From: Ochotona curzoniae
Taxonomy: Eukaryota > Chordata > Mammalia > Lagomorpha > Ochotonidae
DNA length: 64,000 nt
Assembly: GCF_017591425.1 (NCBI RefSeq)
Contig: NW_024466459.1
Coordinates: 1,674,001-1,738,000 of the forward strand
Direction of reading: 5' to 3'
The notes under the pieces are model-generated. The model saw only the letters and a list, made by a program, of their open reading frames with translations. It was not told where the DNA came from and searched no databases. Positions 55,226 to 64,000 of the stretch are shown here, in pieces. The position numbers were made by a program, and so were the translations under genes. Positions within the stretch are counted from its first letter, which is position 1. Each line of letters opens with the position of its first letter.

Positions 55226-55909
55226 GGAGAAGGGCGTGCGGAGACTTAGTTCTGTACAACAGGAAAGATTCAAGTTTCAAAGTATCCCAATGGCCTGCTC
55301 ACCCCGAACCCCCCTACTGCTCTTCTGTTTGCAAGGCGGCTCCCAGGAGGACAGCGACACAGCCCCCCAAGTGTATCTCTTCAGGCCTGATGTCAGCGCC
55401 CCACAGTGTGGTCCGAGGAGCCGCTGGGTTGGCCAGGAGCTGGGCAGGCTCATAAAAGTAAGTGCGCAGAGCTCTTGGGATACAGGATCTGCTCTTCTTG
55501 AAACGCGGATGTCCTCCCGCGGATGGGCCTCTGCCGGCGCTGCCTAGGTCCCGTCCAGGGAGCCCTCCGTTCTCTGCAGTGACAAGAGACAAGATGAGCT
55601 GTGGTCGCGGCCTGCAGCACTGTGTGTCACTCCAACAGGAAGACATGCACACCGAAGCTGGCACAGCTCATACTAAGTCCACAGCTGGGGCTTAATAAGG
55701 GCACCTGCTCACATTCCTCCCAGCCTTCTGGGTGGACCCCATGCCTGAGATGCATCTGCCCTTTCTCTCCATGCCTGCACTCTAAGGTCTACAGTTCACA
55801 CCCTTAGGATCCACGGTGCATCTCCGTCATGGCCAGGAATCTCCCCCAAACCCCCAGGAGAATTCATAGCCTATTCATCGCCATTCCTTTGACCTGAGTG
55901 ACAGTGAGG

Positions 55910-56125
55910 GTGCTTCCATCTCATAGTTCACTCCCGAATGCCTGCAAAGGCCCTGAGCTGGAGATCTCCCACGTCAATGGCAAGAACCCAATGACTGAGC
56001 CGTTCCTGCTGCTTCTTGGGGTTTGCACTGGCAGGAAGCTGGACTCAGGGGCTGGGGGCAAGGACCAACCCAGGCACCCCAAAATGAGATGCAGGTGTCC
56101 AACGCACTCCCTGTGTCCTATTAAC
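55910..56125 (-). mobile_element. Older C-repeat SINE, reverse
   Basis: 'TCATAGTTCACTCCCGAATG', 'GGAGATCTCCCACGTCAATG', 'TGGCAGGAAGCTGGACTC' and 'CCAGGCACCCCAAAATGAG'. The tail part is missing. Confidence 0.78.
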
Positions 56126-57317
56126 TCCTGATAAGTGAGCTCCAGTGACACAGGATCAGCAGCCTCACCAGGTGCACAAAGAGCTTGGGGCCAGTGAGGA
56201 CTCTGAGCTGGGCAATGAGGCTGCCAGCCTCCAAGGTGGGGTTTCTGACGACTGGAAGGGGCTTTGCCCGAGAGGGAGATGCCAAAGCCTGGCCCTGGGC
56301 AATGGCCAGCCTGGAATAGGAGGCAACACTGGGTCTGTAACTGTGGACCTTTATCCTGACCACAGGAGCCACTGCTGGCAGAGCTCAGGCAGGAGCCAAG
56401 TTAGAGTGCACAGGGGGCCTTGGGACGCCTTGCCAGGCTAATCAGCTTCCATCTCCATATTGTTCTGGTCCTGCTGTGTCTTGAGTAGCTTTACGTGACA
56501 GGAAGTGGGGACAAGTGGCCCCCACTACACACAGCCCAGGGGTCTGGCTCCTTCCCTTGCCAGGAGAAACTCAGGCAAGTAGGCCGGGAGAGCGGTATAG
56601 GCACAGTGGGCTGGACATTTGCCAGCACTAGTGGCTCCCCTTGCCCCATTTCCTCCCCTCCAGCTGGAGCAGGGAGCCATGACTCTGGCTGCCCAGCCTT
56701 CCTGCAGGCTCCGGGCCAAATCCCCTCCCCCAGCTGCTCCCCTGGCGGCCAGCAACACTCAGGGCCCCATTGCAGGGCCGAGACGCCACAGACGGGAAGG
56801 GCTGGGCCTCTGTTGGCAGGGCTTTGGGGGATCTTAAAGGTTAACACGCTCACATCCCAGGCAAGCAGGCGCTGGCCATGCCAATGTAGCCGTGGAGTCA
56901 GCTGCTCCTGGCCAGGCTGTGGATGCCCTCCAAGGTCATGTGCTTCCAACACTTCTCAAGATCTTGGGTTCCTGCTTTTAGAATGCACCTCTGGTGAGAA
57001 TGACAATCTTTCCAGACCTGTGGGGGTGCTCACGTGATCCCTGTGCCTTAGCTGCCTCAGGGATTTCATCTTTCCCACTTTCCAGATGAGGAAACAGAGA
57101 AGTACTGAGAGCTCAGGAATCTGCCCAAAGCAACTCAGTCAGGAAATGGTGAGGCAGCAGCAAGGCAAGGCTTGACAGGGGTCTCAGATCCCTAGTCAAA
57201 TTCGGGCTCTGGTTGACTCCTACATGCTGGGCAAGAAGTTCCTACATTCCTCTCCCTCTACCCCCTACCCCAAACACAAGGGGACATTTTAGGGACAAAT
57301 AAAGCAACCCTCCCATG
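56126..57317. other. Unique DNA, MIR at right
   Basis: Overlapping frames at 56491-57037 on both strands have no known domain. A MIR lies at 57050-57175. Confidence 0.42.
57050..57175 (-). mobile_element. MIR, reverse
   Basis: 'CTTTCCAGATGAGGAAACAG', 'CTGCCCAAAGCAACTCAGTC' and 'GGAAATGGTGAGGCAG' follow the reverse MIR consensus. Confidence 0.82.
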
Positions 57318-57634
57318 GGGATGGGCCATCATGGCATAGTAAGTTAAGCCTATGCCTGTAGTACCAACATCCATCCTATGGGCACCAGTTTGTCTTGGCT
57401 ACTCCACTTCTGATTCAGCTTCATGTTAATATGCCTGGGAAAGCAGAGGAAGATGGTTCAAGTCTCTGGGCCTCTGCAACCCACGTGGGAGACACAGAGG
57501 ATGTTCCTAGCTCTGGCTTCAGACCAGTCCAGCTCTGGTTGTTACAGCTATTTGGGGAGTGAACCATTGGATGGAAGATTCTCCCTCCCTCTCATTCTGC
57601 CTTTCAAATTAAAAAAGAAAATATTTTTAAAAAG
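57318..57634 (+). mobile_element. Older C-repeat SINE
   Basis: 'GGGCCATCATGGCATAG', 'AATATGCCTGGGAAAGCAG', 'CCACGTGGGAGACACAGAGG' and 'CTATTTGGGGAGTGAACC'; tail 'CTTTCAAATTAAAAAAGAAA'. Confidence 0.9.
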
Positions 57635-57714
57635 TAATCCATCTACAGCCACCTTTGCTAGAGCTATGAGAAAAAGAGCTTCAGCATGGTCAGTCAGCTA
57701 GAATCAGAAGCCAA

Positions 57715-57840
57715 CGCTCTCCTCTCCCTCCTCAGCTCCATTTTCTAGATGGAACAACCCAGGCTTGAGAAGACAGGAGCACTGTCCAGACAGTAGTGGA
57801 GTTGGAACTTGCTCTGCAGCTCCAAGCCCACTCCTGGCCA
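57715..57840 (-). mobile_element. MIR-like fragment, reverse
   Basis: 'CCATTTTCTAGATGGAACAA' and 'GTAGTGGAGTTGGAACTTGC' resemble reverse MIR ('CCCATTTTACAGATGAGGAA'). Confidence 0.6.
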
Positions 57841-58029
57841 GTGCCACAGTGTCCCAGGAGGGAGGCACGTGCCCTTTTTTCCCTCTTCTGTAAGGAGGCA
57901 GAGTTCTTTCCAGTATCCTAAGACTCTCCAGGATCCAGAGTCAGCCCTTCACATTCAAGTACAGGGCGTTCTTGTCATGCTATCTGTCTGTCTTGGCTGC
58001 CAGCACAATTCATAAACAAGGCAAAGAAA

Positions 58030-58400
58030 AAAAAAATGGCAGAGGAAAAATGAAGTCAGAGGTGTGCCATTGAAGCAAGTCAAACAATACGAAATTAACC
58101 GTTGGCTGAGTGGCTATCTCATTGTTAAGATATTTCCTCCAATATGTTTCCAGAAGCAACTGCCATTCAACGTGGGGAATGATTGCCAGCTCTGATTTCA
58201 GGAAGGAAGTCCCCTCCCATTTCCCTGCTGGGCAATTCCATTGGGTTTCTCCCCGCCTCGCACCAGCTGGCCAGTAGGGAAACCATACCGGCTTCTCCTA
58301 TGAACAAAACCAATTTGCACAAAGATTCATCATTCCTTTTCCAGTGTCTGGGAACTGCCATGCACTTGGCCAGTGGCTTTATTATTTGGGGGAACTGGAG
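58030..58400. promoter_or_regulatory. Candidate conserved enhancer block
   Basis: A repeat-free block with clustered motifs: AATTAAC near 58094, GATATTTCC at 58128, TTGGCC/CTGGCCAG near 58266, CAATTTGCACAAAG at 58309. The sequence is complex and shows no coding frame on either strand. Judged by texture only. Confidence 0.27.
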
Positions 58401-60473
58401 GGGGCAACCTAGGAGTGGATTTTTGGGCCCATGGGCTGGTTCCTGAGGAAAGAGAAAGTTTTGTCTGGACCGGAGCTGGGACCCTTTGAATGGGACACAA
58501 AGTAAATATGCTGGGCCTGAGGGAGTTTATGTTGCTTGGCTGCAGATGTGTCCTGGGTGGACCATGCAGTGTCTCCCAGCAGGAGTACACAGCCAGTGGG
58601 ACCTGGTTTTCACTTTCATTTGGTGAAAGTCATGATTCCTGGGACAATGACCTCACTTCTTGGAAAGGGTTTTGTGGCATGAAGAGAACACTAGCCAGGG
58701 GGAGCCTGGTACCCTGGCCTCTCTGCCCAGCTCTACTGAAAGCTCTCTGGGCAACACCAAGGGCTCCAGGACTCAACCTTCTTACCTATGACGGAAGCTC
58801 CCTGGCTTCCATGCAAGAGGCTCTGACTGCAAGGGGTCTGGGAAGAAGACATTCATTTTGTCCCTCTTTTCCTTAAATTGATAGCTTTCCTCCATAAAGA
58901 GAACAGGCCAGCTTCCTGTCTGACACAGGGCATAATGAGCTCTGACTTACAAGGATCCAGATGGGCTAAACAAAGGAAGCCAGGGGCGCCCCAGGAAGGG
59001 CTAGCAGGGAGCCTGGAAAGTTCCTCCAGGTCACAGGGCACATTTCTCATCTCTCCAGCCCTGAGCTGCCCCATTAACTCCTGCAGTTCCAGGTAGCCAG
59101 CTCACAGAAGGCCTGGGAGAGGTTAGGCAGGTCTCTGCAAAGTTCGAACTTGGCCGTGTCTTTCTTAAGCCCTTCAAGCTGCCTTCAAACCTTCTACTTC
59201 CTGCAGTAGAAAACAAAGCTTTGGGTCCTTCACATTCAAGGCTTAACTCATTTCTCCCCATCAGTTGTCACTGTCACTCGCATGATCTTGTCTCAAGCTG
59301 CTTGAAACCAGGCTCACCTCTCAGCCTCAGGTCCTACTGACTTCTCAGTCTCACCTGCCAGGATCTGGGTCAATCCTCAATACCAAAATGGCCCCTCCCA
59401 GGAGAAGGCCAACAGCAGGTCTTGCCTGCACTTCTATAGTCTTTAGGGTTGCTATCATGCCTGGATTCACAATCAGGGACAGTGTGCCCAACCCTCTTTT
59501 TGGAGGGCTGGCTCCTGGGGGCCCCTGCAAGCCCAGTGCCTGGTGCGTAGAGGGCCACTTGCCAGGCTTCCCTGAGCCGGAAGGAGCAGTCAGATGCACT
59601 GTTCCTCCTACGTGCCTGGCTTCCCGATCTGCCTCCCTCCCAGGGCCGCTGTACCCTGGACTATGTTCAATCAGAGCTAGGCACCCTAGAGACCCAGAAA
59701 TAAGGGCAGATTTACAGGGCGTTGAGATGTGGTGATGGAAGCAGTAGGAGATGATATGTGGAGATGATATGTGGAGCCTGAACTGGCCCAGTGCAGTCAG
59801 AGGGGCCCAGGGTTCCTGGGGGAAAGCACACTAGGTCACTGAGTGTAAGTGTGTGTCGGGGGGTGGGGGGTAGAGAGACAGCCAGTGGCAGTGCAGAACC
59901 TGGGAAAGTGTGGAAATATGTCACAGTTGCACAGAGCACTTTCAAATGGATACAGAACAAGTACTTACAGAGTATCTGTTTTCCACGAAATCTGCAAAAC
60001 AAAAGAGAACATGGTGGTGGTGAAGGAGGCAAACTCAAGGTGGGTTTTCCACTTGGGCACCTCAGGGCTGGGGGCAGGAAAAGGGGGACCACAGGGACCT
60101 GGAAGGGGCTACGAGACCCATAGGCTGACTCTATTCAGGTGGCCAGGCACCCTGCCATCTCAATTGATATCTTAAATAGTTTTTCCAAAAATATTAGAAG
60201 TTTTTTTTTTTTTAAGGGAAAAAAATGTCAAACTATGGGAAAGTAGGAAGTAATGGACAGAAATTATTCCTGGTCCCACTATTCAGGCTCTGTTGACTTT
60301 TTTTTTCTTCTTCCATTTTCTATTGTGAGTAGACATTCTTTTCCAGAACGGTTATAACCATACGCTGTTTTGTATCCTGTTTTGCATGACATGACTTTCT
60401 ACACATTTTCCGGTTCCTTCCTAAAAGGGATTGCTCAAGTTGCTATACTGTAATTGTTAAGCGAATATGCATT

Positions 60474-60501
<28 letters not shown>
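60474..60501. repeat. (TG)13-14 microsatellite
   Basis: Pure TG tract. Confidence 0.95.
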
Positions 60502-60505
<4 letters not shown>

Positions 60506-63081
60506 TGCTTTGAAACTTTTACTTCACAAGATTCTTATTTCAAAAGTTAGGCTCTGTCCAAGTTTTTTTGGGGGGGATTTTACATAATGTTGCCAGCATT
60601 CTCCTTGTGACTTAAGAGAGTCTTCTGCTTTATACTATTCTGTCTGTTTGCAGGAGTGGGGGCACAGAGCAGGATAAGTCAACAGTGGGGGTGCTGTGGC
60701 ATGGGTGACCTAGCTGTGTAAAGTGCAGGGTTTCTCTGCGCCTCACTCACTGTCTTGGGGAGCCTTGTCGAGCTGTTGGGAGCATGTTCCATCTTACTAC
60801 CAGGCTGCAGGCTGTGACCAGTTGGCCCTGACAGGCCACAATCATGCATAATGCCCTGGCCAGAGAAGGGAAGGGTATGGGAAAAGAGTCAGTGAACACC
60901 AGGCTTCTCCATGCAGGATGAGCAGTCCCAGACAGCATTAGGTGGATGAGGATTTTAATATTAGACCCAAACAGTAGGACCAGGCCCCCGCCAACATCAG
61001 AGGCATGACTTTGGATGGGTGGTCCACTGCTAGGGTAGATTCCCCAAGTGGCTCACTGTGGACAGGAGGCTTGAAGGTCTAGCTGCTTCCTGGCAAAAGC
61101 CCCAGGAGGAGCGCTGGGTGCTGGTGAGGACGGCAGTGGAGGTAACCACAGGAGGGCCACAGCTGTCCTTCCCACCCTCACTTCTGCACAAGTGAAGCCT
61201 TCTGAGGGGCCTGGTTCAAATCCAGCCTCCTAGACCAGCCCCTTCTGGGCCTTGGGCAGCCTTGGAGGCTGGCTGTCAAAGCAGCAGTCACCACCCTTCC
61301 AGTCCCTAATTGGGAAATCTCCTGTTTGCACAGATCTGCTTTGCTTCCAGAGCCATCTTCTCACACTCCAGGGTGTCTGCCTCCTGAGGGAACATGACCC
61401 TGAGTTCCCCTTTTTTGGTGCTGGCTGGAACAGAGGCAGTTGACAGTGGCCAAGTGGATGAATCAGCCCAACCGCCATGGTGAGAGCCATTGTATCAATT
61501 TCCACACATTGAGAGAGATCCCGGGCAGCGCTATGTGCCCCCTACCCTGTGCAAATCTGACCTGGGTGGATCCAAGAAATCCTATGCTTCCAGCTCCCTC
61601 ACAACCCCAAAGGCCCTGGAAGCAGATGCGAAAGCCATGCCTCATAATGCAACATGAGCACAGTATACTGGCAGGCATTGCTGACCATGCTGGTGGAACA
61701 CCAGGTCTACCTGGTGGCTTGGGCCTCCCTTTTGGTAACAGAGCAAGTGTCACAGCAGTAAAGTGGGGAACATCCACTTTGTTTTCAGGGAGTGCACCTT
61801 TACCGCTGACCCGGTGAGTAGGGTTGGCAGTGCCCGCTGACCCTGCTGGCAGGGGCCCTGCAGGATGGGTGGGGGACTGGCTCTCAAGTAGTCATTGCTC
61901 CCTCCCACAGGGGACTTGGCAGAGAGGCCTCCTTTTCTTCGGTTCTTTCTTGATGACTGTTTCCTGTTATGGTTTTCAGCCCAGCTACCTCACCATGTGC
62001 CGGAGGGCAGAGGGCTGTGCTGAGGACCAGGGGCTAGGCATCCTGCAGGTCTGAGCCACAGGTGAAAGGAAAGCAGAGGAAGAGGCTGAGTGAGGGATGC
62101 TCAGTTTGGGGCTGGCCGACAGCAGCAGACGGGCGGGCTAGCCAGAAGCAAGACTCAAATGTCTCATGTGAGAAGTATTCCTGGTCGCCTGCCAGGGCTG
62201 ACCCAGGGAAAGCAGAGCTGGCGTCTAGGGAGGCAACCCAGCTTTCCCCTTGGAGGAGGCACAGAGGTGAAGTCCTCTAAGGTAAAATGGCTCCACGCTG
62301 GACTGGGTACATCTTTGTGGGAACACTCTGGGCTTGTAAGGTGTCCCATAGTATCTCTGGCCTCCAACCAACCAGATGGGACAGTTTGTGCCTCAGGCCC
62401 CACCAACAGATAGTGCTAAACGTTTCTTGCATTGGGAAACACTGCTCCAGGCCAGTCGAAAGCTTCTCTGGAAGGACTCGTGTTGCTGATTGCAATGCAC
62501 TGCTTTGCCTCCGATTTCAAATGCAGCGTAAACAGGCATCTGGGGGCTGTGCTTTGGATGACTTGCAAGCCATTCAAAAAAGCACGTTCAGAATAAGCTG
62601 CAGGACTCTTGAGACTTCCAGCCCCAGAGCAGAATAAAGAGGCACTCCCCTCCCGACTCCCGGCCCCTCAGAAGAACAGCACACACAGGCTCAGCCAGGT
62701 GCAAGACAGCCCAGCAGTAGAGAGCAGCCACAGAGGCTCCCCTTGGCACCTGTGCAGCTCGCTTTCAGTTCCTGTTCCCAGGAGAGCACAAGAGGGAAAG
62801 AAAGTCACATCATTCCTGTGACGAGTTGAAGCCAGAAGCAGGAGGGGAAGAAGCTGACAACAGATGAGGAGCAGGGTTTGAGAAGGCTTTGCATGCCTGG
62901 TTAAAACCCACAGCACCACAGCTAAGACCAGGTCCTGAGAGATGCCCTCCGTCTCAATCAAGACAGCACAGAAGCAGATCAGGCCGTCCCACATAAGATC
63001 AGAGGCTGACAGAGATGAGAGTAAACTGGGCCTGGTTAGGTTCCAGGAAGAAAGGAACTAGATTACTTTTCTTTTATTAGA

Positions 63082-63398
63082 TTACTTTCCTTTATTTACT
63101 TTTGAGAGGCAGACATAGAGAGAGCTGCCATCTGCTGATTCACTCCTCCAATGTCTGTGACAGCTGATGCTGGGCCAGGTGAAAGTTGGGAGTCAGGAAC
63201 TCACTCCGGGTCTCCCATGTGAAGAGCAGGGACCCACAAATTTGAGCCACTGTCTGCACCCTCTTAGAGGGTGTGCATTTATCTGAAGCTGGAATTGGGA
63301 GAAAAGCTGGGACTTAAAACCAGGGACTTCAATATTGGATTCAGGCAACCTAAGCAGCATATCAACTATTGCATTAACCGTCCACTTGCTCCTTCTTA
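63082..63398 (-). mobile_element. Older C-repeat SINE, reverse
   Basis: 'TTTATTTACTTTTGAGAGGC', 'CTGCTGATTCACTCCTCC', 'CGGGTCTCCCATGTGAAGAG' and 'GCATTAACCGTCCACTTGC'. The stretch just before it has a small duplication of 'ATTAGATTACTTT'. Confidence 0.85.
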
Positions 63399-64000
63399 GC
63401 ACCACCGACATTACTGCTTTAAAAAGGGCATGGGCACAAACACTTTCCTGTTTCTGGGAAACCATAAGCTATAAACTAGAGCCATGAGTTGACAGCTTAA
63501 CAGGTGGAGCTTGGTCAATTTCACAAAGTACAGGGTGGTTGCCCTGAACTGGGGTGAGAGCTATGATCTAATGGATATGGGATCTCGGTTTGGAAAAGTG
63601 ATATGGAATATGGATACAGAAAGTGGTGACCTGTGCACAGCCTTTGAACATGCTTAGGGGTACCCCTGCCTCCAGAGCCAGCCCCTACAACTCCTTCTAA
63701 GGCTCTTCCTGGGGCTGCTCCATGAAGGTCGGCCTGCCCCCATGCCCTTCTGCTTATCTGGGGGAGCAGTTTCCCTTTGTGTCCTTCAGGGAAAAGGGGG
63801 TGTAGAAGCCAGAACTACGCCCTGTGAGCCATTTCCCTAAATAGCCAGCTTCCAAGTGCCATGCGCTGGAAGGCTGTGCAGGGTGGGAGAAGGGAAGGTT
63901 AGCTAGGATTCTGCTCCTTACCCAGTAGCTCCAGGTTGGCCAAACTCCCATCTTCACAGGGGACCTGGGTCTTATTTTATTGGGGGGTCACTCCCCAACC
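63399..64000. other. Unique DNA at right edge
   Basis: No repeat, promoter or exon recognised before the window ends. Confidence 0.45.

Larger units (their letters stand above)
54603..55573 (-). other. Candidate terminal exon with 3' UTR
   Basis: On the minus strand a good acceptor (CTTGTCTCTTGTCACTGCAG) ends at 55574. One frame then reads R-T-E-G-S-L-D-G-T-stop, with the stop at 55546-55544, the likely C-terminus of an unidentified protein. About 0.95 kb of repeat-free sequence follows, including an ATTTA-bearing T-rich block (TTTTATTTATTCC, 54757-54745), then AATAAA at 54627-54622 with GTCTGTGAGATGTC downstream. The other two frames have no better claim: one runs on for 86 codons without similarity. 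The missing upstream exons would lie at higher coordinates. Phase, and hence the peptide, is inferred. Confidence 0.48.
57841..63081. other. 5.2-kb SINE-free unique DNA
   Basis: The longest stretch without any C-repeat copy. It contains the enhancer-like block above, a possible 41-52 bp minus exon at 58786, a TG microsatellite and an AT-rich part at 60180-60600. Open frames show no known domain. It fits introns of the leftward gene ending at 54.6 kb. Confidence 0.4.

Noticed and set aside
1..64000. Many AATAAA motifs as gene ends
   Set aside because: Nearly all fall in the tails of C-repeat SINEs; only the one at 54627-54622 has independent support.
1..64000. CRISPR array, operon, phage or plasmid features
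   Set aside because: The repeats are interspersed SINEs, not spaced direct repeats; gene density, repeat content and CpG depletion are mammalian.

Overview
The window is mammalian nuclear DNA, almost certainly from a lagomorph. The main evidence is about fifty copies of the lagomorph C-repeat family, a tRNA-derived SINE. Its body shows motifs such as 'CATCCCATATGGG', 'CCCATCCAGCTCCCTGCTT', 'GGGAGACC' and 'TTGGGGAGTGAA', and the younger copies end in 'CAATAAAAATAAATAAATCTT'. From memory, that tail variant fits pika (Ochotona) better than rabbit, but I cannot confirm it. Older mammal-wide repeats (L1, L2, MIR) lie between the SINEs. There are no bacterial operons, no CRISPR array, and no continuous coding gene that I can name.

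Layout. 0.4-1.5 kb: a decayed L1 3' end broken by a SINE whose pyrimidine/TG segment has expanded to (TG)21. 1.6-19 kb: AT-rich intergenic or intronic DNA with scattered SINEs. 19,998-20,395: a compact 398-bp solo retroviral LTR on the minus strand, with TG...CA ends and a 5-bp target-site duplication. 22.2 kb: a short candidate minus-strand exon. 23.93-25.03 kb: the only CpG island, with GC boxes, a CCAAT box and a strong minus-strand splice donor; this is a promoter, possibly bidirectional. 25-32 kb: ordinary DNA with several microsatellites. 32.1-35.6 kb: a nearly unbroken run of nested SINEs. 36-51 kb: mixed L2, SINE and unique DNA, with one AT/homeobox-rich block at 40.8 kb that looks like a developmental enhancer. 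54.60-55.57 kb: the best evidence for a transcript end on the minus strand. It has a good splice acceptor, a short in-frame tail with a stop, about 0.95 kb of SINE-free sequence, and an AATAAA signal with downstream GU-rich sequence. 56-64 kb: mostly unique sequence poor in young SINEs, with an enhancer-like block at 58.0-58.4 kb, consistent with introns of the gene that ends at 54.6 kb.

Taken together, the window probably holds the 3' end of one leftward gene whose body lies beyond 64 kb, and the 5' end of a second leftward gene that starts in the CpG island and runs off the left edge. Neither can be named from sequence alone. The most useful observations are the intact solo LTR, a head-to-head inverted SINE at 4.96-5.20 kb, the SINE insertions with precise target-site duplications, and the candidate regulatory blocks.
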